Source of the DNA: COE1 sp045579665
GTDB lineage: Bacteria > Bacillota > Clostridia > Lachnospirales > Lachnospiraceae
DNA length: 28,323 nucleotides
Direction of reading: 5' to 3'
NCBI GenBank assembly: GCA_045579665.1
Contig: JAZNMO010000176.1
Span: 1-28,323 of the forward strand
The notes below the pieces were generated by a model that had not been told where the DNA came from, did no database searches, and was given only the letters and a program-made list of their open reading frames with translations. Positions 16,830-25,712 of this stretch are shown one piece after another. A program made the position numbers and the translations under genes. Numbering within the stretch: the stretch's first letter is position 1; every line of letters begins with the position of its first letter.

Positions 16830-17720
16830 TTATGCTGTCTGTGTATCCTCTGTCAGCTGGTCTAATACCTCATCTGAAACCTCATCTGTCTCTTCTTTGG
16901 TTGTACTGCTCTCTTCCTTAGTAGAAGTATTTACATTGCTGCTTTGTACTGTAGCAATGGTATCTACTCTTTCATTCAAGGTTCCTATCTGAGACATCAG
17001 CTCATCCATCTTGGTATTGAAGCTGTCAATCACATCATTCAATGTAGTTTCAGGCTCTACCTCATCCTTTAAGCTGATTCCAAGTGTTTCCATCTTCGCT
17101 ACACAATTCTTGTACTTAATCATCTCTTCTGCAGCAAACTTCTCTACGTATTCCTTCTCATAATCGCTCATGCCATTATAAAGCTCATATACACTCTTCA
17201 CTAAGCCCTGATGTGACTTTGTTAATACTGTCGAATCCGGTATAGATGCCATCTTCACAGTAAATTCGGAATACTTGTCATATGCGCCAAAGTACTGACC
17301 ACTTGCAATGGTATCCAAATCATCAATGGAATACTTATTCTCATCAATTACCAGAAGCGGCTCACCATTTTCTACCAATACATAATCAACATTACCTCTC
17401 TTATATGAGGTTTCTCCTGTCGACTGGCTGGTTACCTTAACAATAACCTCCTGACCTACCAGACCGTTTGCTCTTACAAGATCCATAGATGCTGTAACTT
17501 CATTCATCTGCTCTACCTGAGTGAAGGTTGCGTACTGTGAAACCCACTCGGTATTGCTGGTTGGCTCCAACGGGTCCTGATTCTGCATTTCTGCAACCAG
17601 CAGTGTAAGAAACATATCACTGTCTACTTCATTTGGGTTGTTGTTTGCTTTTGAAAGTGAATCCGACGAATCATTTCTCGTCTGTAACACTCCATCTACA
17701 ATCGGTGCTACTAAACTCAT
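16830..17720 (-). CDS. flgD: FlgD hook-cap protein with an unusual helical C-terminal half
   Basis: A 296-residue protein. Residues 33-95 are the conserved FlgD N-terminal region (FLTLLVAEMQNQDPLEPTSN, then ATFTQVEQMNEVT and NGLVGQEV). Residues about 95-155 look like a small beta domain. From 155 the protein departs from enteric FlgD: residues 156-215 (SIPDSTVLTKSHQGLVKSVY, then MSDYEKEYVEKF) resemble the helical FIVAR-like modules of Gram-positive surface proteins; 225-258 form a coiled coil; 260-296 are an acidic Ser/Thr/Glu tail. FlgD caps the growing hook and is shed when it is complete. Strong GGAGGG ribosome site precedes the ATG. Confidence 0.93.
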   Translation of the reverse strand: MSLVAPIVDGVLQTRNDSSDSLSKANNNPNEVDSDMFLTLLVAEMQNQDPLEPTSNTEWVSQYATFTQVEQMNEVTASMDLVRANGLVGQEVIVKVTSQSTGETSYKRGNVDYVLVENGEPLLVIDENKYSIDDLDTIASGQYFGAYDKYSEFTVKMASIPDSTVLTKSHQGLVKSVYELYNGMSDYEKEYVEKFAAEEMIKYKNCVAKMETLGISLKDEVEPETTLNDVIDSFNTKMDELMSQIGTLNERVDTIATVQSSNVNTSTKEESSTTKEETDEVSDEVLDQLTEDTQTA

Positions 17721-17781
17721 CTTATGCCTCCCTCCTATATCCTAAAATATCTCCAATGCCTGCAAACTTATTTTCACATTG

Positions 17782-19251
17782 CTAAGCCATTAAATCCATG
17801 GAATTTCCGTGCATTGCCATCATCTCGACTGCAAGTCTTGTAGCTTCATCTTCTACAGCTTCGCCTTCACCAAGACCCTCGCCCTCTTCCAATGCATTCA
17901 GATTAATACTGCGTCTGCGGCTTCCCTGTATGCTCTCTGCTTTCTGAGAATCCTTAGGTTCTCCCTGCTCCTGATTGCTCTGGTCCAGGTTTTTCTCCAG
18001 CTCATGACTTGCTACCGATACTTCGATTGCTTCCACCTTAACGCCCTGCTCTTCAAGATTTGCTTTCAACTGTACTACCTGTGCTTCAATGGCATTCCTC
18101 ACTGCTTCATTCTGTGTTGTCAGCTCTGCTGTTACCACGCCACCCTTAGTCGCCAATGTTACATTCACTGTTCCAAGACTTGCAGGATGAAGCTGTAACT
18201 CCATTTCCGTAATCTCCTGCCCATGCTGTATCTTGACCTGGTCTGTCAGCTGTCTAAGCAGACTTTCCACATCCATGCTGCCTTCCTTCATAAAGTCAGC
18301 TACAGTTGTGGCTGTCGGCGCATTACTTACACCTTCTTTGTATTCCACTGCATTTGCCTGCTGATTCTGGAAATGCTTCTCGCCCTCTTTGGTAGTTTCT
18401 TCGTTTGCAGAATGTTCATCTCTCGGAGTCTGAACCTCCTTAGCGGCTTGTGTTACTTGTGCTGATGCGTCCTGAGGCTTCGTTTGTTCTCCCTTTACGG
18501 TAATATTTAACTCATCGCCATCCTCCATCGCATTCATAACCTCCGCTGTATCATCTGTCATGGTTGCTGCTTCTTCAAGCTGCTTTAGCTGTTCCATAAG
18601 AGAATCCAGCTCCTCCGGTGTCAGCCCGGTCTCTTCCATAAACTGTGCCGCCTGCTCTTCTACAAATGCTGTAAGCTCCTGCACATTCTGATACATCATC
18701 TCATCTGTTACAAGATGAATTGGTGAGTCCTGTCCCTCCAGTGTAAGGACTAACTGCGCCATATTCTCAGGATTGAGCAAATCAACAACGCTAAGTCCCA
18801 AATCCTCTGCTGCGCCCAAAATTTCCTCTTCGGACATCTGCAATCTTGCCTGCATTTCTTCAAGGATTTTTCTTAAGGCTTCCTCTACCGCTTCCAGCTC
18901 TTCCTCGGAAGGTCCTTCTTCTGTCTGTTCCTCGGCGGTTTCCTGTGCAGCTGATGCCTCCGCAGCTTCTCTTTCCTCTGTCACAGCTTCCTCTTCCTCA
19001 ACAGAATTGGTTTCTGCTTTGTCATACTCATCCTGTACATCATTGTCGTATTCAGACTCCTGCACATCATCTGCCCTAGACTTTGAATCTGCCTTGTCCT
19101 GCATTGCACCAGCTTGCTGTGCTTTATCTCTTTCCTGCGTCAGAATCTTCATAAAATCCTGACTTACCGCCTTCTCTTTGGATGATGCTGCTACATCCCC
19201 AATGGCATACGGAAATTCCACCGCTGTATTTTTCACAGCCGTAGTCATCAT
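17782..19251 (-). CDS. fliK: FliK, hook-length control protein
   Basis: A 489-residue protein. The start at 19251 is chosen because AGGAGG lies seven bases upstream, while an earlier in-frame ATG would put that site within the coding region. Residues 1-320 are acidic, Glu/Ala/Gln-rich and probably extended, as expected of a molecular ruler. The C-terminal hook-length domain spans about 325-412 with the signature ELQLHPASLG (351-360) and TVNVTLATKGGVV. A further basic then acidic tail follows. FliK is exported during hook growth and signals FlhB to change substrate specificity. It is preceded by a structured gap with a sigma-D-like promoter candidate. Confidence 0.93.
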   Translation of the reverse strand: MMTTAVKNTAVEFPYAIGDVAASSKEKAVSQDFMKILTQERDKAQQAGAMQDKADSKSRADDVQESEYDNDVQDEYDKAETNSVEEEEAVTEEREAAEASAAQETAEEQTEEGPSEEELEAVEEALRKILEEMQARLQMSEEEILGAAEDLGLSVVDLLNPENMAQLVLTLEGQDSPIHLVTDEMMYQNVQELTAFVEEQAAQFMEETGLTPEELDSLMEQLKQLEEAATMTDDTAEVMNAMEDGDELNITVKGEQTKPQDASAQVTQAAKEVQTPRDEHSANEETTKEGEKHFQNQQANAVEYKEGVSNAPTATTVADFMKEGSMDVESLLRQLTDQVKIQHGQEITEMELQLHPASLGTVNVTLATKGGVVTAELTTQNEAVRNAIEAQVVQLKANLEEQGVKVEAIEVSVASHELEKNLDQSNQEQGEPKDSQKAESIQGSRRRSINLNALEEGEGLGEGEAVEDEATRLAVEMMAMHGNSMDLMA

Positions 19252-19278
19252 GTTATTTCCTCCTTTCTGTTTCATAAT

Positions 19279-19344
19279 TACACTAATCTATCCTAATAAA
19301 GTGCAAGCGAGTAGGTACATTATCCCTACTCGTGCATTAGTGTA
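19279..19344 (-). other. Nested hairpin in the ylxF-fliK gap
   Basis: Outer stem TACACTAAT (19279-19287) with ATTAGTGTA (19336-19344), nine perfect pairs. Inner stem TGCA-AG-CGAGTAGG (19302-19315) with CCTACTCGTGCA (19325-19336), twelve pairs interrupted by a two-base bulge; A19336 can join only one of the stems. The element fills half of the 124-base gap. No U-run follows in either direction, so it is not a simple terminator. Confidence 0.6.
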
Positions 19345-19352
19345 CATAATAT

Positions 19353-19378
19353 ATATCGGTAAATTGTCAGTTTTCTTA
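19353..19378 (-). promoter_or_regulatory. Candidate sigma-D (FliA) promoter before fliK
   Basis: On the minus strand TAAG (19375-19378, overlapping the upstream stop codon), a 14-base spacer and ACCGATAT (19353-19360) resemble the sigma-D consensus TAAA-N14-16-GCCGATAT, with one mismatch in each element. A start site six to nine bases downstream would place the nested hairpin at the very 5' end of the transcript. No comparable match was noticed in the other gaps. Confidence 0.4.
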
Positions 19379-20251
19379 AGAGTTAGGGTCCATTATTTTG
19401 GCTACTTTAGCTGCAATCGACGGTGTCATTTCTGCCATGATAGCACCTCTTTCTTTTACATCCAGATTCTCTAATATCTTAGCTGCAAGCTCCAGATTAT
19501 CTGTCATCTGGCACAGGATATCTGCCGCATCTGCTGCCTGCATATTACTAAAGGTATCTGAATATTCCTGTATTTTCTTATCTACCGCTACTTTTTCAAT
19601 CACCTTCTCATAGATGGAGGCTGCTGTAGCAGGGTCCATTTCCTCATAGTACTTACGGTATTCCTCTACCCCAGGACCATTTTCTGCATATACCACATCC
19701 TCATAAAAGGCTTCCTTGATATCCTGAAATGCCAACTGGCTGTCTTCAAAGGTCTGCAGTCTTTCTACCTGCGCCTTCAAAGCCTCTATCTGCTCTGCAT
19801 AAGTAACATTAACCGCCTGCGCCTCGCTAAGCTGTCTTTCCAGCTTGGTAATCTGGTCTACCGCATCACGCAGATTAGAGTAACCGCCATACACCTCAGT
19901 TTTTTGGCTCTCTGTATTTGTTTCAGAAGGCAGTATCATGTTAATCACCGGAACATCCTTAAAGATTGGTGTTAAGACGTTTGAGCCAAAGCCTCCTACA
20001 TCCATTTTCACTACCAGGCAAAGAATACCAAGCCAGATACAAATGATAAACAAGGTTACAATTGCTACCGAAGCACTGTTTCCCTCCAACTGTTCATCAA
20101 TCTCTCTTTCCTGAAGTTCAAGCTCCTTCGCTTTCTTCTTTGCTTCTTTCTTATAATTCTTCTGTTCCGCTTTAAACTGCTTTCTGCTTTCCTTTAGTTG
20201 TAGCTTCTGGGCTTCCGGTCCGTCCGGAGTCATGTTCTCTTTTTTTGCCAT
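19376..20251 (-). CDS. YlxF/MotE-like membrane coiled-coil protein with MgtE-N-like domain
   Basis: About 291 residues. Residues about 15-60 are highly charged (Lys/Glu) and cytoplasmic; one membrane helix follows (about 61-82, VAIVTLFIICIWLGILCLVV); then a coiled coil (about 125-180) and a C-terminal helical domain (about 200-288) resembling the N-terminal domain of MgtE transporters (EEMDPATAASIYEKV, then NMQAADAADILCQM). Proteins of this layout lie between fliJ and fliK in Firmicutes (YlxF in Bacillus subtilis) and resemble MotE, a chaperone of the stator-associated MotC in rhizobia. Function here is not known. A TTG two codons earlier (20257) has a somewhat better spaced AAAGGAAA and is an alternative start. 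Confidence 0.85.
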   Translation of the reverse strand: MAKKENMTPDGPEAQKLQLKESRKQFKAEQKNYKKEAKKKAKELELQEREIDEQLEGNSASVAIVTLFIICIWLGILCLVVKMDVGGFGSNVLTPIFKDVPVINMILPSETNTESQKTEVYGGYSNLRDAVDQITKLERQLSEAQAVNVTYAEQIEALKAQVERLQTFEDSQLAFQDIKEAFYEDVVYAENGPGVEEYRKYYEEMDPATAASIYEKVIEKVAVDKKIQEYSDTFSNMQAADAADILCQMTDNLELAAKILENLDVKERGAIMAEMTPSIAAKVAKIMDPNS

Positions 20252-20284
20252 TTTCAATCCCGTCCATTTCCTTTAAACTGTGAC

Positions 20285-20755
20285 TTACCCGTTTTTTGAC
20301 GCATTTTCTTCCATCAGCTTCTGACCATGTGTATAAGTTGTCAGCTGATCGATTTCTTTATTTTCATTTGCCTGTTCTTCCTTTAGGAAATCCTGGAACG
20401 CATTCTCCTTTAGCTTCTCATGCGCCTTTCTCTCCTGCATAACCTCCTGAAGCGCAGCTCTGGCAGCTTCCACTGCCTTGGATGCTTTCTTAATCTCCAA
20501 GTTCTGCAGCTGGATATATTCATCCATTTTCAGAACAGCCATTTTATTCTCTTTCATTTTCTGTATATCAAGTACTTCTGTTCTAAGTTTGACGCCCTCT
20601 TCAAGATACTGCTCTTTTCTCAGTTTTAACTGCTCTAACTTATCCAGTTCCTCCTGAAGCCTTTTATTTGCCGCTGCAAAATCCTGCTTTGCTTTGGTTT
20701 CCAGATTCTCCTTAATATCCAGAATGCTTTGCATCTTATATCGAAATCTTGCCAT
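20285..20755 (-). CDS. fliJ: FliJ, export ATPase central stalk/chaperone escort protein
   Basis: A 156-residue, almost wholly helical coiled-coil protein beginning MARFRYKMQSILDIKENLE, the FliJ N-terminal pattern, and rich in Lys, Glu and Gln with heptad Leu spacing. FliJ sits in the centre of the FliI hexamer and contacts FlhA to activate the export gate. It starts 3 bases after the fliI stop, and its ribosome site lies in the last fliI codons. Confidence 0.92.
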   Translation of the reverse strand: MARFRYKMQSILDIKENLETKAKQDFAAANKRLQEELDKLEQLKLRKEQYLEEGVKLRTEVLDIQKMKENKMAVLKMDEYIQLQNLEIKKASKAVEAARAALQEVMQERKAHEKLKENAFQDFLKEEQANENKEIDQLTTYTHGQKLMEENASKNG

Positions 20756-20758
20756 TCA

Positions 20759-22081
20759 CTAATCCTCAAACAATTCCTTCAACAACTCGACCGATTCTTC
20801 AAAATCAAACTTTTCATCTGTCTCCTGTAATAGGAACTGGGTTACTGCATTGATTTTTGATATTGCATAATCAATATTCGGATTACTGCCTTTCTTATAA
20901 GCGCCGATATTAATTAAATCCTCTGCCTCATTATAGGTTGCCATGACATTTTTAAGCTTGCCGGCCACCTCTCTATGACTCTTCTCGGTAATCATCGACA
21001 TGCATCGTGAGATACTCTGTAAGACGTCAATTGCCGGATAATGATTCTTGTTGGCAAGTTTTCTAGTCAGCATGATATGCCCATCCAGAATACTTCTTGC
21101 CGTATCCGTAATCGGCTCATTGAAATCTTCACCATCAACCAATACCGTATACAAGCCCGTAATAGAACCCTTATCCGAATATCCTGCTCTTTCTAAGAGC
21201 TTCGGCATCTCCGAATAAACACTTGGCGGATAACCTCTTGTTACAGGAGGCTCACCGCTGGCAAGTCCTATTTCTCTTTGTGCCATGGAGAATCGTGTCA
21301 AGGAGTCCATCATCAGAAGTACATCCTTTCCCTGATCTCTAAAATACTCTGCAATCGCAGTAGCTGTCTTGGCAGCCTTATTTCTCTCTAACGCCGGTCT
21401 GTCAGAGGTTGCTACAACCACTACTGAACGACGCATACCCTCTTCTCCAAGGTCTCGCTCTATAAACTCTCTTACCTCTCGTCCTCGCTCTCCAATCAGA
21501 GCAATCACATTAATGTCAGCCTTTGTATTTCTCGCAAACATACCCATCAGTGTAGACTTTCCTACACCTGAGCCTGCAAAGATACCAATACGCTGTCCCT
21601 TTCCAACTGTGATAAGGCTGTCTACCGTCTTTACGCCAAGGGGCAGCACCTCATCAATAATTTTTCTGCTCATCGGGTCTGGTGGCGGTGCCTCTATCGG
21701 ATATTTCTTACCAAAGCTTTGCTCCTCAAGCGGACCATCCAGACAACGTCCCAAGCCATCAACTGTCTTTCCCAGAAGCCAGTCTCCTACATGAACGCAC
21801 AGCGGACTGTTCATATTTTCAACGATACAGCCAAGTCCTACACCATCCGTTACCTCATATGGCATGAGGAGTGTTTTCTTATCCTTAAAGCCTACCACCT
21901 CTGCCATAATAGAATTCTTTTTCTCAGAGTCCGTGTAAATCTTACACAAATCTCCCAGCTTTGCATCAGGCCCCACAGATTCAATTGTAAGTCCGACTAC
22001 ATTTTCCACTTTTCCAAGCTTTTTAAAAAATGTCTTATTTAATACTGCTCTATACCTGTCTAAAGAGTTTACTGCTTCCAT
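20759..22081 (-). CDS. fliI: FliI, flagellum-specific export ATPase
   Basis: A 440-residue F1-beta-like ATPase of normal length. Walker A is AGSGVGKST (169-177), Walker B LLMMDSLTR (255-263), and the ATPase alpha/beta region PPVTRGYPPSVYSEMPKLLE lies at 278-297. The glutamate GERGREVREF (197-206) is conserved. FliI hydrolyses ATP to help load export substrates onto the gate, with FliH and FliJ encoded on either side. Confidence 0.97.
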   Translation of the reverse strand: MEAVNSLDRYRAVLNKTFFKKLGKVENVVGLTIESVGPDAKLGDLCKIYTDSEKKNSIMAEVVGFKDKKTLLMPYEVTDGVGLGCIVENMNSPLCVHVGDWLLGKTVDGLGRCLDGPLEEQSFGKKYPIEAPPPDPMSRKIIDEVLPLGVKTVDSLITVGKGQRIGIFAGSGVGKSTLMGMFARNTKADINVIALIGERGREVREFIERDLGEEGMRRSVVVVATSDRPALERNKAAKTATAIAEYFRDQGKDVLLMMDSLTRFSMAQREIGLASGEPPVTRGYPPSVYSEMPKLLERAGYSDKGSITGLYTVLVDGEDFNEPITDTARSILDGHIMLTRKLANKNHYPAIDVLQSISRCMSMITEKSHREVAGKLKNVMATYNEAEDLINIGAYKKGSNPNIDYAISKINAVTQFLLQETDEKFDFEESVELLKELFED

Positions 22082-22108
22082 ACTTACATTTCCTCATTTC
22101 CGGTGTCC

Positions 22109-22996
22109 TTATGCTTCCTCTTCTGTCTGCGGTTCATATGACAAAAGCCGTAATTCTTCATTCAATGCCTCAAGCTGTGTGCCAAGGCTGCAATCAAAGA
22201 CACCATTTCCTGTTTCAATCATACACTCGCTTCTGCTAAGCGTTACATCCTCAATGATGTCTATTACATCGACAGAAATACCGGTTCCCTTAACCAGCTC
22301 CTTCTTCTGCATACTGACAAACGGATAATCATCCTTTGACACATGAATCAGATATCCACTGTTTCCTTCGGCATTCTTCAATGTATTCGCAATCAGATGC
22401 ACAATCAAATCTCTTGAATTTTTAAGGCTTACCTTAAAGATATGCTCGTAGATTCCTGTCAGTGTCTCTACAAACATTGGCTCTAGCTCTGCCATCCTTC
22501 TCTGGTACTCCTCTTCCAGCTGCTCTCTGAGCGCCTCATGCTTCTGCTCTAACTGCTTTCTCTGTCCGGCTACACTTTCAAGCCCTTCCTGCCGACCTTG
22601 TTCCAAGCCCTCTTCATAGCCAATTTGTCTGCCTTCCTCTACTGCCTTTTCCTTAATTGCCTCTAGCTCTGCCATAGCCTGCTGCTTCATCGCTTCTATC
22701 TCTGCCATAGCTTCCTGTAATAGCTCTTCTTTGGTCGGTCCCAAATCCACCGGTTCCGGCTCCGGTTGGTCGAACTGCTCCATGGCAGCCTCCTCACCAA
22801 CCAAGTCCATTACCTGCTCTGCTTCAATACCTTGTGAAAATTCATCTACAAAATCATCATTGCTTCCCGTTTCTTCACGAAGCTTATCTGACAATTCCTT
22901 TAGCTTCTCCTCTACCAAAGCATTGGTATCTATCAATCTCGTCTCACTGGGATTCACATAGAACCAGTTTGACTTATAAATTCCACTTTTAGACAA
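22109..22996 (-). CDS. fliH: FliH, export ATPase regulator (TTG start inside fliG end)
   Basis: About 295 residues. The start is taken as TTG at 22996, which overlaps the fliG stop (ATTGTCTAA) and has GGAGG eleven bases upstream inside fliG; the longer open frame would overlap fliG by 104 bases and has unrelated N-terminal sequence. The protein begins MSKSGIYKSNWFYVNPSETR, then a Glu-rich coiled coil (about 90-175, including EGRQIGYEEGLEQGRQEG with Gly-containing repeats typical of FliH) and a C-terminal domain (about 180-280) that binds FliI. FliH holds FliI at the C-ring and restrains its ATPase. A GTG four codons further upstream is another possible start. Confidence 0.9.
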   Translation of the reverse strand: MSKSGIYKSNWFYVNPSETRLIDTNALVEEKLKELSDKLREETGSNDDFVDEFSQGIEAEQVMDLVGEEAAMEQFDQPEPEPVDLGPTKEELLQEAMAEIEAMKQQAMAELEAIKEKAVEEGRQIGYEEGLEQGRQEGLESVAGQRKQLEQKHEALREQLEEEYQRRMAELEPMFVETLTGIYEHIFKVSLKNSRDLIVHLIANTLKNAEGNSGYLIHVSKDDYPFVSMQKKELVKGTGISVDVIDIIEDVTLSRSECMIETGNGVFDCSLGTQLEALNEELRLLSYEPQTEEEA

Positions 22997-23996
22997 TGAT
23001 CTCGTCACCTCCGCCTCTGGAAATAACAATCTCGCCTGCATCCTCAAGCTTTCTAATGATGTTAACAATCTTCTGCTGTGCCTCCTCAACATCCTTCATA
23101 CGAACAGGTCCCATGAATTCCATATCCTCACGAATCATCTCAGCAAGACGCTTAGACATGTTATTGAAGATGGCTGTCTGTACCTCTTCATTAGAGCCCT
23201 TACATGCAACAGCAAGGTCATTGTTGTCAACGTCACGAAGTACTCTCTGGATTGCTCTGTCATCAAGCAGCAAGATATCCTCGAATACGAACATCTTCTT
23301 TCTGATTTCGTCTGCCAACTCCGGCTCTTCGATTTCGAGAGTTTCCATGATGTGCTTCTCTGTTCCTCGGTCTACTGTATTTAAGATATCTACGACTGCA
23401 TCAACACCACCGATAATTGTGTAATCCTGATTAACAAGTGATGAAAGTTTAGCCTCCAATACCTTCTCAACTTCCTTAATAACGTCAGGACTTGTTCTGT
23501 CCATAGTAGCAATTCTTCTAGCTACATCTGCCTGCTTCTCTGGTGTGAGAGCAGAAATAATCGTTGCTGACTGACCCGGTGATAAATAGGATAGGATAAG
23601 CGCAATTGTCTGCGGATGCTCATCCTGAATAAAGTTCAACAACTGTGAAGCATCTGTTTTCTTTACAAACTCGAAAGGCTTAACCTGTAACGAAGCGGTA
23701 AGTCTTCCAATAACATCCAGTGCCTTCTCCTGTCCGAGTGCCTTCTCCAAAAGCTCCTTCGCATAGCCGATACCACCCTCTGCAATATACTGCTGAGCCA
23801 GACATACCTCATAGAACTCATTGATAACCTGTTCCTTTACCTGAGGTGTTACACTCTTGGTATTTGCAATCTCAAGTGTTAAATCCTCGATTTCCTCTTC
23901 CTTTAAGTGTTTAAAGATAAGTGCCGACTTTTCCGGTCCTAATGCGATGAGCAATACTGCTGCCTTTTGTATTCCAGTTAACTGAACTTCTGCCAT
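22989..23996 (-). CDS. fliG: FliG, motor switch/torque protein
   Basis: A 335-residue C-ring protein. The middle domain carries the EHPQ motif (126-129, in DEHPQTIALILSYL), the FliM-binding site. The C-terminal domain contains the torque helix with charged residues (LLLDDRAIQRVLRDVDNNDL, about 243-262) that faces MotA. The N-terminal domain (1-100) binds FliF, encoded 6 bases upstream. Length and order of domains are normal. Its last codons contain the fliH ribosome site. Confidence 0.97.
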   Translation of the reverse strand: MAEVQLTGIQKAAVLLIALGPEKSALIFKHLKEEEIEDLTLEIANTKSVTPQVKEQVINEFYEVCLAQQYIAEGGIGYAKELLEKALGQEKALDVIGRLTASLQVKPFEFVKKTDASQLLNFIQDEHPQTIALILSYLSPGQSATIISALTPEKQADVARRIATMDRTSPDVIKEVEKVLEAKLSSLVNQDYTIIGGVDAVVDILNTVDRGTEKHIMETLEIEEPELADEIRKKMFVFEDILLLDDRAIQRVLRDVDNNDLAVACKGSNEEVQTAIFNNMSKRLAEMIREDMEFMGPVRMKDVEEAQQKIVNIIRKLEDAGEIVISRGGGDEIIV

Positions 23997-24002
23997 TCCT
24001 AA

Positions 24003-25616
24003 TTACCCCCAATCCTCATCAAGCCAGTTACGCAATAGCGTAGCAACCGCTTCCGGATTCTCTTCCACGAATGTGTCGATGAGCTTTCCTGCTTCTGATT
24101 TCTGTTCCGGCTCGATGCTTTCTAACTCTTCCTGCAGTGTAGACTGCAATAAATCCTCAACTGATAACTCTTCTTCTTCTTCAACCTCTCTCTTAGTTCT
24201 CAAGCTCATAAATACTACGAAGCCTAATAATCCAAGAATAATTACGATAAGTACAATCTGTAAGATGTCCTTATAAGAAACCTGCTCAACTACTGCGTCG
24301 ATGAACTGTGTTTCCTCGTATGCCACAAAGCTTACATTATTCTCCGGGATACCTGCTGCCATAGCAATGACGCTTACTAAGTCCTCGTCCACCTCAAGCT
24401 TTGTCTTTGCTGTATGAGCAATCTTGTATTCATCCCATGTGATGCCATCCAAGAAGCCCTGAAGCTTCACATCTGCTTCTCTGATAATCTTATACTTCAC
24501 AGCCGTAACTGCTACAGTTGAGTCTGCATATACGATTTCACCTGTCGACTTTTTCTCATTTGTAATCTTCTCATTTAACAAATAATCCGTAATGCTCTCA
24601 TAAGTACTTGTATCTGCACCTGACTCTGTCTCTAACATATATCCTGTCTCTGAGTTTGAGTCAGTCCCCGGTACACCACCTGAGCTTTCTGTTGACTTCT
24701 GCTGGTAGATTTCCTGATGTGAGAAGTAACCCTGCTCCTTTCCATCATTGGTAGAATACTCATGATTTGTAATCTCCTTCTCTGAGAAGTCCATTACCAC
24801 ATTGGTAGCTACCTCAATCTGTGCAAACTCATTTGTGCCACTCAGCACCTTCTTGATTTCATTCTTGATATTGGTTTCCGCATTTTCCTTTAAGCTCATC
24901 ATGGAATCTGCTTTATCAATTACCGATGTGCTCTCCTCGATTGGGAACCAAAGTGTTCCGTTCTGGTCAATAATCGTAATTTTATCTGTTGTGTCATTTC
25001 CTAATGCCGTTGCTACGAATCTTGCAAGTCCTGCTGCTATCTCCGCATTAAAGGCCGCGCCCTCTTTCAACTCCAGTACAACGGATGCTGAGGACTCAAG
25101 ATTCTGTGCAATCAATGTACCGTTATCCTCTGGGATATCCAGCTGTACGGTTGCTGAGGCAACTGCCTTGTTCTGCTCCAAATCCTCTTCCATCTGACCT
25201 TCCAGATAAAGCTTGTATCTCTTTAGGTTATCCGCCTGAGATGATGTGAAGCTGCCGTTCAAAGCATCCTCTATGCTGTATCCTGATGCCGGTATGCTGT
25301 TTGTTCCAAGCAAGAGTCTTGCGTCTGATTCCTGCTCATCCAGAATCGTGAAGGACAATCCATCATTGGACACCTTATAGTCCAATCCGTCTCCATCCAA
25401 TAATTCCTGAATCGCGCCGGCTTCTTTTGTGGTCTCGCACACAGCAAGCTCTACATACTGCTTACGGGTTAATACCGCAACCAATATAGAGATTGCAATC
25501 AGTGCACCAAGTCCAACGCAGATTAAGATTGTCTTCTGCTTCGGTTGGAACTGATTCCACCACGTCTTCACCTTTTCATAGATTTTGTTCCAAATTTCTA
25601 GCAACTTGTCTACCAT
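24003..25616 (-). CDS. fliF: FliF, MS-ring protein
   Basis: A 537-residue ring protein. Two membrane helices flank the ring-building region: residues 30-49 and about 451-472 (ILQIVLIVIILGLLGFVVFM). Between them are the YscJ/FliF ring modules (about 50-225; AGAIQELLDGDGLDYKVSN, LEGQMEEDLEQNKAV) and a Ser/Thr/Glu-rich collar segment. The cytoplasmic C-terminus (about 485-537, ending ATLLRNWLDEDWG) is the FliG-binding tail. FliF is the scaffold on which the C-ring and export gate assemble. ATG at 25616 has AAGGAG nine bases upstream. A long 207-base gap with hairpins separates it from fliE. Confidence 0.97.
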   Translation of the reverse strand: MVDKLLEIWNKIYEKVKTWWNQFQPKQKTILICVGLGALIAISILVAVLTRKQYVELAVCETTKEAGAIQELLDGDGLDYKVSNDGLSFTILDEQESDARLLLGTNSIPASGYSIEDALNGSFTSSQADNLKRYKLYLEGQMEEDLEQNKAVASATVQLDIPEDNGTLIAQNLESSASVVLELKEGAAFNAEIAAGLARFVATALGNDTTDKITIIDQNGTLWFPIEESTSVIDKADSMMSLKENAETNIKNEIKKVLSGTNEFAQIEVATNVVMDFSEKEITNHEYSTNDGKEQGYFSHQEIYQQKSTESSGGVPGTDSNSETGYMLETESGADTSTYESITDYLLNEKITNEKKSTGEIVYADSTVAVTAVKYKIIREADVKLQGFLDGITWDEYKIAHTAKTKLEVDEDLVSVIAMAAGIPENNVSFVAYEETQFIDAVVEQVSYKDILQIVLIVIILGLLGFVVFMSLRTKREVEEEEELSVEDLLQSTLQEELESIEPEQKSEAGKLIDTFVEENPEAVATLLRNWLDEDWG

Positions 25617-25677
25617 CTCAAGTGTCTCCTTCTCATGTGCCTTGTTATCGAAATGTCCCCTTAAACACTTCTTATTC

Positions 25678-25712
25678 CATCGTAATTATTCAGTACCTTC
25701 ATAATTACGATG
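25678..25712 (-). other. Perfect 12-bp hairpin in the fliE-fliF gap
   Basis: CATCGTAATTAT (25678-25689) pairs fully with ATAATTACGATG (25701-25712) around an 11-base loop. It is about 60 bases before the fliF start and abuts a second hairpin. No U-run follows. Confidence 0.65.

Noticed and set aside
12010..17770. CCTGCAAACTT shared by the motB-fliL and fliK-flgD-side gaps
   Set aside because: Eleven bases only, in different structural contexts; probably chance.
22997..23092. Frameshift between fliG and fliH suggested by a long overlap
   Set aside because: A TTG start at 22996 with its own ribosome site removes the overlap; both proteins are complete.
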